Of a DNA stretch of 64,000 bases, positions 37,128-50,035 are shown piece by piece (position 1 is the first letter of the stretch; each line of letters opens with the position of its first letter). The notes beneath the pieces are model-generated. The model was not told the origin of the DNA and made no database searches. It saw only the letters and a list, made by a program, of their open reading frames with translations. The position numbers and the translations under genes were made by a program. The stretch comes from Odiellus spinosus (lineage: Eukaryota > Arthropoda > Arachnida > Opiliones > Phalangiidae): contig OY987236.1 in assembly GCA_963920705.1 (NCBI GenBank), forward strand, positions 8,542,190 through 8,606,189. The letters are read 5' to 3'.

Positions 37128-39409
37128 ATGGTAGAGGGTAGATTTCAATACACCTAGATAAAACCGATATCACCAGGAGTAAATATAAAATTGAGAGTAA
37201 ATCTCTTGCAAATATTGTTGATTGAAATACTAAGGGGAGGGGCTTAGATAGAAAATGTTTCCTACATGGTTTAAAACGGTTTTAAAGTCTTTAGTGTGAA
37301 CGCGACTAATCCGCCTAAAACCACAATTTATTTTATAATATCGTGTATTGGATTATTCCTTTTCACTATCCCTTGAAAATAAGCTGCATAGAATACCGAG
37401 AGCGTTCAGTATTCCAACCGCTTTCCTTCGCTAAAAGCAATCAATAAAACCAGACGTGAGCCGCACTAGGAAACCAACTGTAATGGGAACCCGAGATCGT
37501 TTCAAAGTGAGAAAAATATATCTTAAAATGAAGGTCTTTAACTTCTCCTTCTCTTCCTACCCCGTGGGTATTCCTACTACTATTACTACTAGTAAAACTA
37601 CTATACGAAGAGTTCCCTCTCATCCTCGCACCTCTTCCTATTGGAAGAACGCGCCCATAGAGAACAAATTGGTCCATTACATGCCACTTAGAAAACGATA
37701 CTATCAATTTATCTTTCCGCGAGACGTCTATTTCTATATCTAATACGCGAGTGTGGGGTGGGAATTTCTCAGTCGGTGTATGTATGATTGAGTTTAGTTC
37801 CAAAAAATGAGAGGAACAGACGCTAATTTTAGATACTACGCGTGTACGATAAATTTAACATAGATATAGTTTTAGGCCATTTCTGGTGGTCAAAAATATC
37901 AATTTTCACGAGTTAATCAGAATGGGAACTACGATAGCGACATCTCAAATTCTAAAACTTAAATTTGCGTGAGATCAATTTGACAAGGTCCGAATCGAGT
38001 CGGATTGCGTATCTACTTTAAGAGGGTAATAACGTTCGATTGGTTATCTAATCGACTAACTGCTAATGCAGCCAGTTATTTCCAGACCTGCCGAGAGTGT
38101 AGTTCATCAATTATGTGGCCAATCATGAACTGTCCATATATTTTTCATCCAAGTGATGTATATAGATGGATTACGCTCTAAACTGTCTATAAATTAAACA
38201 CCGTATTGACGGCCGGATTAACGTACGCCAAGACACGATGGGGGCCACAAAACGGGGTGTTTGTTTATAGATCTAGGGAACGAAACTGGAGCATTCATTT
38301 GGCTCAAACTATTCTACAATCGCCCCCGGGGAAAGATTAGACACGAAGATAAATAAATGTGCCTGGTGTCCAGCCTTGACTGTATCGAAAGTATAGATGC
38401 ATTAATAAACAATATTAACCCTTTTTATAAAGGTTATAAGTTGAATAAGGGTAATGTTTTATCATAATGACACATGTTTATACGTGTTGATGTTGTAAAA
38501 CGTTTGACGAGATGTAAACGCCCTTTTCAATCAGTTAAGTAACTGCGCTAAGAAGGAATATTGAATTTTTGTAACTCCAAATTCAAGATAAGATAAACTT
38601 ACAGGAAAAAAAGAGAGAAAAAGGAGAACCTTTAGGAAAATGAATAGTTTCAAAAAAAGAAAAAAAATCCCTATAATAGTATAGAAAATATAAAAAGGGG
38701 TTTTAGTCGTGTTCAAAATGAGTTTTCAAAAACTACTTTTAAAAGTACAGAAGTTTAACAACACGTATTGATCCGCCTTAACTTTCTTTATACTTTGCAA
38801 CAACACTAGCCAGTCGTGAACAATGTCTATATAGTATCGTACTCCGGAGAGATTGGAGAGTAACTTAGATAAGCAAACGTTTCACTGAAACGGAGTCGGA
38901 AACGACTGCCTCGGGATTGCCACAATGCACCCCCAGACCATTCTGATGCAACTTCGATACCTATATATTTATACCGGAATATACGATTTCTCTTTCAATA
39001 CAATGGAAGTTCAAAGCCAAAACCACGTATTTACACACGTAGTCGGAATCAGATTCAAATTACAGAACGTACTAAGCCAGTATTTTATGTAATCTCCAAT
39101 TGATTGAATTCTAAAAGTTCAACAATTTTAGTGTAACCATATATTTGCGAGCAGAAGCGTATTCCAAGATTACTAGAAGTTTATACAAACTACAATGCTT
39201 TAGGAGAGTAACCTCATCAAATAATTCTAAAACCACATGTCCCCCGAATATACGATAAGTTTCATCCATCTCAACCCATCTTTCTCCATCCACAAAAGGG
39301 TGTGGTTACGGAAATGAACGTGAGAGTCGTGAGCCAATAAGATACGACAACAATAGTTCTGGACAAAATACTCGGGAGTCGGCCGGACCGCCTAAGAGAC
39401 AGCTAGAGA

Positions 39410-39422
39410 GGGGGGGGGGGGG
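39410..39422. repeat. Poly(G) homopolymer, 13 G
   Basis: G13 after AGAGA. It is unusual in an AT-rich region and can form G-quadruplex-type structures. Its length is probably variable or uncertain in the assembly. Confidence 0.85.
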
Positions 39423-41929
39423 TTATTATTACCTAGCATGATGGCAGAGTGGGGATTCCTTGAAGATATTTTCGAATACGTATATTACCGATTTAGAGGC
39501 CAACCTGGTTACTTCCTACTCGTACGCTTCTGCTGTGAATAATACGAATTCTCAAAAATAGATAGATTTTGAAGTTTTCTTGGCTTTTGTGTTGCAGGGG
39601 TCTTCGTTTAAGTCGATGTAATATAAATATTCTAACCTTTAGTGTTATTATTAAAGCTAATCATAGGGGGCAATATATATTTCTAACGCTTTGAAGTGAT
39701 GTTTTGATTATAATCATCAAAATCACGAATATTTATCAACCTTGATGCGTGCTTTAAATTTTAAAACAAAATTTTTCCTCGTTTAAAATTCGCGAGGTGA
39801 AATTTAGATTTGACCCCCCTTATGTCAGAAGGGTGGAGAAGCGCGAGGGAGTCGAGTTTCTCGAATGATTGATTGAGATGAGAGTTTTAAAATGATAAAC
39901 GAGCTTCATCCCGCGCGGTTTTGGCCCTCTGTATCGTCGAAACCCGAATCCCATATCGTATTCAAGCCATTTTCACCTCTTTTCCCAAATCGACACGCAC
40001 TTATTTTCCTATTAATAGATCTTCTTCGAGAAAGAGAAGCGTTCAAAGGAGTAGATTACGGAAGTGAAATTTGTTTCTCCGAAGCGCAAAAGTTTAGTTT
40101 TAGGAACTTGCCTTTGAAGGTAAACAAAAGTAAACAAAGCGTCTAGTTGATTCTAGAGATTTTATATTTAAAAGAAGGTTTTTCTCTAGGGATTGAGGAA
40201 ACTTTGAAAATGGTTATACAATATAAACTAACATTCTTTTCGCGTGACGTCATCAGGAACGACGCGGTAAATTAAAAATGATTTAATTTTTAATCGATTG
40301 TTAGAAAAGCGTGTCACTATCACTTTAAAAAACGTTAGCGAAAGATAAAAGGGAAATATTCCGAGAACGACCGGAAGTTAGATCCAAACCGGAAGCGGTT
40401 CAAGATCGTCCCAGCGAGATAACCGTATAGCGGGGATTCCCATTAAATATGAAAATAAAAAAAAACAGAAAATATGTCTTTACCGGCTGTAGGATTGATA
40501 AAAATCTTTTTTGCGCCCTCAAAAAATAAAAGATAATTACACTAGAAGAATGAAGCTTAGATATAAGAGAGATTCATTTTTGAGAGTTTATCTTGTACGC
40601 GTGTGCATATACATCTCTATAAGGAATTAACTGAGAGAAGCGAAGCTTTGAAAATGTTCAAATCTCACACCGAGCAAAACTAACAATCATATTTCACATT
40701 GAACCGGCATCACACACGTAGATATATTTTAAATTTATTTAAAGAAATCATAAAGATAATATAAGTGGTGTCCTGACATTGTACTGGTTGTCAAATAAAG
40801 GTGCACAACTATTAAATTGTCGTTTAAATACAGCCCAAGTAATAAAAAAAAAAAAATCAAACTAATATTTAGCTAGATATCAATATCTTAACTTAAACGA
40901 AAATTGGGCTTAACAAGGATTCAAGGAGAGTTCGAAATCGCATCGTTAGTCTCCGGCGAATCACACGGGAAGGGGCACTGAGGCTATCTTGGATATAAAT
41001 GTCTAAAAAGCTATAGGCGCACTCTAACTTTAGCCTAACTAGTGTTTTAGGACAACACCTAGAGTTTCCTGTTGGCTTTGCAGTGTTACCGAGGATGGAA
41101 AGCCTGCCCTTTACATTCCTGGTTCTCTGTGTGAATATATGAATCTGTAGAGTGGTACAGTAAAAAACTAGGCTTAAAAGGTACAGCATTTTATTCGATG
41201 ACCAGAGACTCGTGAACGACGAGTGAAGAACTTCCCATGTATCCCAGTTAAGCCTACTTTCTGGGGAAGTTAAAATTCGGTTTCTAGCTTAATAGGTATT
41301 TGGATTTTTTATGGTGGATTAAACGATAAGGATTCAATATAAATTCACTTGTTGTTGGGCAGCATTCTCCCGTCATTAATCGTTAGAACGATCACGTTCA
41401 TACGTTCGCTTTTCAATATTTGTTGCTAGCTTATCTTCGACTATACGGTCAAATTAAGGGGAAATAGGTGGGTCTATTCGGCTCCGCGTTTCTTACAGCT
41501 ATAATCGCTATTAACGGGCCATAACAGCGAAAGAAAAAGAATCCTAAAATAAACACCTCCTAACCCACCCATATAGCACTCTCTCTTAGTCATACTTATA
41601 CTTAATAATACAAATATCCGCTTTTCTAAATGTTAGAAGGAAACGTTTTCAGTTGTAGAGAGCGCGAGAGAGAGAGAGAGAAAAAAAAATTGTTTAACAG
41701 CAGCAGCGCAAGAAGGTTTCATGGTATAGAAATACTGGGGAAATAACGTCCGGAATAACGAATCTTTTCGTCGACATACAGACTCGGACCCCGCTACTTA
41801 AAGATAAAGGCTGGGTCAAATAAAAACATCAACTTAAACTTTGATTTGTTTTTCATGTAGGGATACGTCAAGGGCCCAAAAAATTGAGGAAGAATATAAA
41901 TCGATTTGCGGAATTAAATGGCATAGGCC

Positions 41930-42490
41930 AATTAGCAAAATTACAGGATAATATAGAATAATTTGCAAAATTACAGGATGATATAGAACAATTACCAAAA
42001 TGACAGGATAATATAGAACAATTACCAAAATTACGGGATAATATAGGAATATTTGGGATATTACAGGAGAATGTAGGACTATTTGGAAATTTATATAGGA
42101 GAATATATAGGACCATTTGGGAATTTATACAGGAGAATATAGGAATATTTGGGAATTTATCCAGGATTATATAGAATATTTGTGAAATTTTGGAATATAG
42201 GATTATTTTTAAAATTATTTTATATAGGATTATTTTTTGAAAATATTTTTATATAGGATTATTTTTTTGAAATTATTTTATACTGGATTATTTTTAAAAT
42301 TATTTTATACTGGATTATTTTTAAAATTATTTTATACTGGATTATTTTTAAAATTATTTTAAATAGGATTATTTTTAAAATTATTTTATACTGGATTATT
42401 TTTTGAAATTATTTTATACTGGATTATTTTTTGAAATTATTTTATACTTGATTATTTTTAAAATTATTTTATATAGGATTATTTTTTGAA
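41930..42490. repeat. Two adjacent AT-rich arrays: 30-bp then 27-bp units
   Basis: 41930-42175 repeats AGGATAATATAGAACAATTA-CCAAAATTAC (about 30 bp) with increasing variation. 42180-42490 repeats ATTATTTTATACTGGATTAT-TTTTAAA (27 bp), about 11 copies, some with TATAGG for TACTGG. GGATTAT/GGATAAT words are shared, so one array probably arose from the other. Confidence 0.85.
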
Positions 42491-42519
42491 ATTATGGAAA
42501 AATATAGGACAATAGACGG

Positions 42520-42745
42520 TTTTATAAAATAACCTTGGAAACGAATAAAAGATGCGTTAAAAAGCACCCATTTGTATTGAAGATGTTGCCTTTTTCAAGG
42601 TTGGTTCAGAGTATAGAATTTTCTATACTTTTGCCAACCTTGAAACTAACAAAAACAACCGTTAAATATAACCCGTTTCTACGGAAGATGTTGCCATTTT
42701 TCAAGGTTAGGACGAAGTCAGAATTTATTTAATAGCCTATTGGTG
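42520..42745 (+). mobile_element. Foldback repeat, copy 1 (inverted copy at 58165-58410)
   Basis: Contains GTTAAAAAGCACCC, TTCAAGGTTGG, AGTATAGAATTTTCTATACT, CCAACCTTGAAACTAAC, AACCCGTTTCTACGGAAGATG and TTCAAGGTTAGGAC, in that order. The same series occurs in reverse complement at 58165-58410. Two CAAGGTTGG words face each other around the TATAGAA core, so the element can fold. The 65-residue ORF over it is a by-product. Confidence 0.65.
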
Positions 42746-45700
42746 AAATTATGGAATAGTATATGACTGTCAAACAAGTAGGAAAATTTAGGACCCTTCC
42801 AAAATATAGAATTTTATAGTACATTGAATTAAGGACCCTGAGGTGTTTACTACTGCACTTTCTTTTAAAAAGGGCCCTGAAAATAATTTGTCGTAATGGA
42901 AACTACTATAGTAACGTTTAATAATCCCTTTAAGTTTTAAAAAGAAAAAAATATATATACATTTTTGACAATCATCTTTCAGCCTCCCTTTAAAAGAGGT
43001 TGGCCATTCTTTTGGAGACTAAAGTTGTGAATGTGGAGGTTTTTTGCCTAGTCCGGCCGCTTTCCACGCCGAAAGATTGAGTAGAGAACATTTCGGAAAT
43101 TGCCAACGTTAACGGTGGTACTTAACGTCAGTTCTAACGTGTTCTTTAAGTGGGGCTGTATATAACACTTCATTGCCGAGCTACCCACCCGCCTACCAAC
43201 CATGCACGAAACTATATACAACGTCTAACGTATACTACAACTTCCAAACTCTCTTTTCGCTTTTGGGCAACAACAAAAACTAAAGGAACCCTTCCATCCC
43301 CTCTCCCTCTCCCTAAAAAAGGTTTTCTATATATGCTGCTCTTTTATTCTTGAAGACCAACACACTTTGATTCACTATAGTACTTTTCAAATACCGTACA
43401 GACCTTGAATTATTGAATAGGTTATCTTTATAACGATATTCCCAGTAAAACCATAAATAAAATAAGTCTATGAGAGGGCCATCGAGGAGAGGAACGGTTT
43501 CTGTGAGGGATAAAAACCATTTTAAAAATTCGTTCCATTCCCATTGCATATTCTTCGGTGGAAAAACTAAGTAGTATCAAAAGCACCCCACAAAATAGTT
43601 CGTGTCTGCGGGAGGGGAGAGAAGAGAGATAGTTTTAAATCGCTGAGCCTATGCTTCAGACTTGAGATATTCCCGGGAATCGAATTGGATTTTTATTGGT
43701 GGCTTTAGGAACAGGTTTAATTCTAGACCTTTTGATCTTGTATTTATTGTTGAAACTTGGTTAAATAACAAAACGCTCTAAAACAAAATTCACGAGATTT
43801 AGGTAGTTGTAAATAAAATCAATTTAAAATCGCCAATTCGAAATAAATTGATTTTAACCCGAACACGATCTTTCGTAGGTGATAGTGTAAATTAATAACA
43901 CGTGAAACACTATGCCAAATCTCAATATGGCTAGAGTTTTGTTAGAATCAAGAAAAACTTCCACAAGTAACCAAGGCTTAGCTCGTAAATCGCGTTCCTT
44001 TTAACTCACGGCAGAAGTTCGCAAGTTATATTTTAAGTAGGACGAACAAAATTTGGTATATTTCCATCAACCTATCTACGATTTGTTGCCTAAAAGAAGC
44101 CTGAGGCTACCTTTACTCGCGCTGCCAACTCAAGATAGAAGAGACTATACTTTTCTTATAGGCGGATAAGAAAATTCCCTATAGAGAAAATATCCCTGCT
44201 TCGCAACCAGATGGTACTCCTGCACATATCTCTCTTCCTCGAGTACTCTTCCACCCCTCCCGCCTACTGCCTCCCTCTAAGATTACCCGTTTGGAGTACA
44301 ACCCTGAAAAAAGTTCTCTGAATTTCATAAATGAATCTGTCAATTGAAGCAAACCACCAAGGTCAATAATTATAAGAAATTTGAATATGCTCTTATATAA
44401 ATATATTTTGTGTACAGATAGAATCCAGCCATGTAGAGATTCGTTTCTAGTCTTAAAGGTTTATTATAACTAATATAAACATACGCGATTAACATATATT
44501 TACCAAAATTAACTCATATTTAGTTCAGCCAAACCGTAGATAAAATTATTATATAATAATAATACTGGGTATAAAATACCCCGGGGCAAAGATGGCAAAT
44601 TGTATAACTCAATTTCTGTTGGCTCTCATTCATTTTGACGTTAATACGGTACGAGTAAATGTCCATACGTCTAGAGCATAGTATTTAAAGCAAACTAATC
44701 GACCCGGAGAGCCGAAAAGTAAAGACCTCGGAAAGTTTGGCAAGATAAATTCAATAGAGAACAAAGTTATAAGATCAATGATACAATATTATCATAAGAG
44801 TCTAAGGTTATTTCAAATCGAACAGCTTCTTTCATTATTACTTCTATTTAATCAAATATTCCGCGTTTCCTATTACTCCCCAAAATTTGCAGGATTGGTT
44901 AGAGACGTATAAAGAGAGCTAGAATTTCCCTTATTGCATTATCCGTGAATTTGCGAGAGCGCGAATTAAGGAGAAAACCTAATTTCGCAAATTTAATTTG
45001 CTACATATTGAAATAAGGGGGAATATATATTCAGGCCTAAACCTAAATCCAATGTCCATCCCTTTTCCACCCACAAGGGTCTTATTTCATCAGATATTTT
45101 AGTTTTGGATTAACCAACGCTTCCAAGCAGTACACGCGCATATTAGGTATATTTTATTGAAATTTAGTATTAAAATATATCTAAAGGGAGGGTGAAATTC
45201 CACATTAATATCGAATATAGTTACTGACATTCATTTAGGTGTGGCCAAAAATGGAAATTAAAATACATTGGTTATTTTAACGGAATTTAAAGCTGAAATT
45301 ATAATTTATTTCGAAAGTTATTACTTCAATAGTTGTAAAATATAAATGTAAGATAATTTATAGGGTAAATTAAAATATTAAATAAATATTAAAACAGGCT
45401 TCGTACAAGACTTTGGAAGTTAAATTCCATCACTACTCCACTAGGAGAGGTGTGGCTAAAAATAGTCTTATCAAATTTCATGGCATCCGTTTATTCTTCC
45501 ATCTTTAACAAGCATCCCCTTCGAAATAAATCTAACTAAACCCTATGCAGATTCAAAATTTGAAATAGGATTACCTCGTATCTATGGGAATTAAATTAAA
45601 TCTATCGAATACTTCAATTAGTTTCAGGAAAATTTCAATATCATCTTTTAATAAAATGTGCTTTAAGAAATAGAAGCAACAACACCAAAGTATAGTACAC

Positions 45701-46143
45701 CCTTGTTTTAACTCCTCAAAGCACGGTTTGAGCCTTTTCCACCATTAGTTTCAACCGGTTAAACCCGTTGTACTTAAAATTCAATTTCGATTTAATAAAT
45801 TCACTGTCTAAATACGGAATTTTATTTTTAATCCGGTATTAGCCTTGAAATTCAATCAAATCTTACCCGTAATTGTTAAGGGGAGTAATTCTTTTTAAAC
45901 GTAACCAAATTAGTCTCTCACTTATATTCTACCCTTAGTCTAAACTTGTGTTGCATAATTCTACAACGACAAAGGTTAAATCGCTTTCAGTTTCGGTTGT
46001 AATTTGATTTTGATTGCGATGAAAGAAAAACCCCTAGGGTTTCAAATCCCTTGTTTAAACTTTTTTAGTGGAAATTTGGAAAAAGAGGTTTAGGAAATTC
46101 TGAGAAAAGGTCTCTGTCATACTTAAATTTAATTCTTAGTAAA

Positions 46144-46174
46144 AAAAAGAGCGTTTCCCAGAAAACGCTCTGGT
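46144..46174. repeat. Short hairpin AGAGCGTTT...AAACGCTCT
   Basis: AGAGCGTTTCCCAGAAAACGCTCT forms a compact stem-loop. No associated gene is evident. It could be chance or a transposon remnant. Confidence 0.4.
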
Positions 46175-48196
46175 TCAGATTCAAGATCACTAAGAAAGTA
46201 ACTTCTATGTTATGTAATAATATAAGTTTCAATCATGAAGATTTACAAAACATTCCTAAATAAAAGGTTGGTTGAAATTTAATATATTTATAGAAAAACA
46301 CTGACTCTTTGGCCAATGGAAAGGGCTAAAAAATATGCCAAATAATTCTCACATTTGTTTGAAAAATTAACGTTAGTTTAAATAAATGGAATAACCCTTC
46401 CATCATGTGAATTATAATTCAAAAAAAGTTTAAATTACGACCTAGACAGAAGAAATCACTCGAATTGATTAAAATATGGAGAAACTGTTCATATTATAAT
46501 ATAAATATACGTTAATAATATATAGTAAACTGACTATATTAATTATAAATATATGAAAAATCTAAAAAGGTGAAAAAGTGTTTATTGCAACTTGTAATGC
46601 TTTTTGTTCTCTTTAAGAATGAAAATTCTGAATATATATTTAATGGAAAAGTACAGTAGGAAAAAATGTAACGAAAATCAAAGCGACGCTAAGTCGTTTT
46701 CGAAAACCAATTTTGGTCTCCCTAAAATTTTCCGTGGATCAGAAAGCTGAGAGACAAGGGATTTCAAAAGGGGCAGGGGAAGACATCCTAAAGGAGTGAA
46801 ATGATTGGGGCCAAAGGGGCAGAGTAAGGAAATTACAGATTTAAAGAAAGTCTCTCAAATATTCTGTGGAAGGAAAATTTCAGAGAAGAGGCCCTTAGTA
46901 AAAGTCGTTATTTAGTACTTTGCGACCCACACAGTTTTTGCTTCAACCCATCAATTTTTTTATCCTTAAATTTCAGTAAAGAATGCTATTGTAAAATCAA
47001 TACCGAATGATATAAGGAGGTTTAGAATGGCACCTTTTTCACCGTTCGTCGTTTACAACGAATGGCGTTAAGCTTTCCTAACTCCCTAACCCTATTGTGC
47101 GTTTTAAGGGGACTCTATTTGTATCAAACTTAATTATGCCTTGTTAATTTTTAATAAGGAATTAAATATTTATTTCACAATTAATAGTTGCAAATAAACC
47201 ACTAAAATTAAATGCGTTCACATAATTAAAATTCCAAGTCTATAGTTAAACAATTTATGAATTTAATAATTTGTATCTGTGTAATTGGGATGTAAGGTAA
47301 GATACGCGAGCAAAAAGTGCAAAAGATTATAGCTCATAAAAGATTAATAGGTTCCCTATTAATTAATCCATGGATTATCTATCTAAAAAAGACGCGTCGG
47401 CTGCTTAAAGCCTCTAGCGCAGTTAAGGTCGTTTGAAAATCGTTTCTATTTTCAAACACGATCACAAATTATCTTTAGTACATCTTAAGTCACCAAGAAC
47501 TATAAAAAATATGTTCCCTTTCATATGTAATGTTTTAAAACATCTAGTTTCGGTAAAATTCATTCCAAACTAGCTATATGGTCAGATTCAACACGAACGA
47601 AGCAATTTCTAAGTAAAGAAAAAAACTTTATTTAACTAGAAGGTAAACTTTTGCATTCGCTGCAAACTTAAACTGATCCTTTACTACCTAGTCTCGGTTA
47701 TATCCCAACGGAATTTCGCTTTTAACTTTGATGATCCGTTGGTCGAGTTTAAGTCCTGTTAAATATTAATTCGTGATAACTACTTTTATTTCTTATGAAG
47801 CTTAACATTGTGTATTAATACGCTACAGCCTCGGTTAGTTTGCAAACTTGTCTAGAACAAATGAATGAAGGTATAACTTTCGAATACGACCTCGTAAAAA
47901 CACGTACAGCTACAAGGGACAGTGCAATTTTTTTTTCTCTCTTCCGCGTTCAGTGTTACTTGGCACTACTAAATAGATACACAAGGGTCTTCTATAGTAT
48001 TTAGTATCAATGTTAAGTAACATTGAATATTAATATAGGCCCTACTTTTTATAGTGAAAAGGGAATACCTAGATTATATAGTTGGTGGCAACCTAGCTAA
48101 GAACTTAAAGGGCAATTATAGTAGTAATTGTAGATTTTTATAAATTAAAGTGACTTTATCCGCCAATTTCTCAAAAAACAAAAATTCAAAAACATT

Positions 48197-48225
48197 CTAC
48201 GTCATCACCGTCGCGTGACTATAGA
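48197..48225. repeat. Short fragment of the GTCGCGTGG dispersed repeat
   Basis: CTACGTCATCACCGTCGCGT then GACTATAGAC matches the core of the copies at 15560 and 61230 with small changes. No further similarity is evident on either side. Confidence 0.4.
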
Positions 48226-48464
48226 CATGTTCATAAATTATATAGAGAAATATGTCCAAAGGAACACAGCCGCCCATCGTGGGTAAGAATAGAATGTCAA
48301 CAGGCAATTCCATGTCTCATTTTTTACACATAGAAAGACGTAAAATTTGAGACAAAATGTTTTCTATTTTGTCCTAACAATACTAGATAGCGTTGGGTTG
48401 TTTTGTAGAGAAGGTTAAATTTAATTTTTCGCACCTTATTTTTAAATAATCTTGATTGGCTCTT

Positions 48465-48595
48465 AAAGGCTCTTCTGCCTGTAACCTGCCTGTTTCACTG
48501 GAAGTGGGCTCACCTTCTGAGCTTCCCCTTTGGGTAGCAAGCAAGAGGAAGCGTGGAGGGTGAGTTTGCTTCCAGGGTGACAGGCAGAAGTAATC
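48465..48595. repeat. Inverted-repeat element with CTTCTGCCTGT ends
   Basis: CTTCTGCCTGT with ACTGGAAG and CTCACC on the left mirrors GGTGAG, CTTCCAGGGTGACAGGCAGAAG on the right. The left arm has an extra CTGCCTGTAAC block, a small tandem duplication. It is GC-rich against an AT-rich background. No duplication of flanking bases is clear. Confidence 0.5.
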
Positions 48596-49436
48596 CTAGG
48601 CCTTTAACATTATAACGACACGTAAATAGTGACGTAATTGATTTTCATGTAGTCTCAATACACGAGGTCAATTTCAATTCGTTGTTAAGATAGATTCACG
48701 AAAACTTTTATAACACTTGTCCTTTAAATCCTCACAGAAAAAAAGTAGTTTTTAACTGAGGAAATTGGAACCTTTTTGAACCTGCAACGAAATACAAGTT
48801 CAACGGTATCCCGGCACCACCTCTAAATAACATCATTAAGTTGCGAGCAAGATAGAGGATAAAAAAAGAAGTATAAATTTTACCCCCATTATTATGGTTT
48901 TATGTTTCTTTTCCAAATAGTTGGGATATTTAATACTGGCAAAGTTTTTTCCCCGCAATTTCTATCTCGCTAGGTTTAAGGTTGCACGTTTCTATAAAAA
49001 CCTTACCATTTTCCAGCTATTTTTTTTTATCCTGGTATAGTTTTTTACCTGTTCCAACTTCGTGTTTTAGAAACCCAAGACCATTACTGAACTAATATAT
49101 AACTAGTCTTCTTTCGAGAAAATTGGGTCTTTTATTTCTTATGTTTTTTTACTACTTTACTGCTTTTTTTAGTGGTTTTTACTTTAAAAAGAAAAAATAT
49201 CTAGCTATAGGAGCGTTTGCGGTATTTTTTACTAGTGTTTGGGTTAAGAAAATAATTGGTTTCTACTGAAAGTAACCTAGTAATTTTAGCACTTTATCCT
49301 CAAATAAGAGGGTTGAATTGTAAAATATATAGGTTTTTTTTAATTCGGTTAAACAAAGGAATATCTAATAAATTTGAATTAGACTCGAGTTTAATTTTTT
49401 TTCAATTAGGCTTATTTTTAAGAAAATGTCTGAATT

Positions 49437-50035
49437 AGGCTTAGGTTCATCTTAACAATGACTGAATTAGGCGTATCTTATTTAAAAATGTTTGAATTAG
49501 GCTTATCGTATTTAAAAATGTTTGAAATAGGCGTATCTTATTTAAAAATGTTTGAATTAAGCGTATCTTATTTAAAAATGTTTGTATTAGGCGTATCTTA
49601 TTTAAAAATGTTTGAAATAGGCGTATCTTATTTAAAAATGTTTGAAATAGGCATATCTTATTTAAAAATGTTTGAAATAGGCATATCTTATTTAAAAATG
49701 TTTGAAATAGGCATATCTTATTTAAAAAAGCGTTTGAAATAGGCATATCTTATTTAAAAATGTTTGAAATAAGGGTATCTTATTTAAAAATTGTTGAAAT
49801 AGGCGTATTTTATTTAAAAATGTTTGAAATAGGCTTATCGTATTTAAAAATGTTTGAATTAGGCGTGTTTTATTTAAAAATGTTTGAAATAGGCGCATCT
49901 TATTTAAAAATATTTGAAATAGGCGTATCCTATTTAAAAATATTTGAAATAGGCGTATCTTATTTAAAAATGTTTGAAATATAATTATCGTAGCCTTATA
50001 GTATTTAAAAATGTTTGAATTAGGCAAATCAAAAT
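49437..50035. repeat. 30-bp minisatellite, about 20 copies
   Basis: The unit is GGCGTATCTTATTTAAAAAT-GTTTGAAATA. Because it is 30 bp, reading frames repeat every ten codons (YLKMFEIGVS on plus, a related LNKI.LFQTF on minus). This gives ORFs of 74-101 codons on both strands. A 2-base insertion near 49728 breaks the phase. Open frames on both strands in the same place argue against coding. Confidence 0.9.

Noticed and set aside
42535-42732. 65-codon ORF
   Set aside because: Lies entirely in the foldback element that recurs inverted at 58.2 kb.
49447-50027. ORFs of 74-101 codons on both strands with decapeptide repeats
   Set aside because: Artefacts of the 30-bp array; open on both strands at once.
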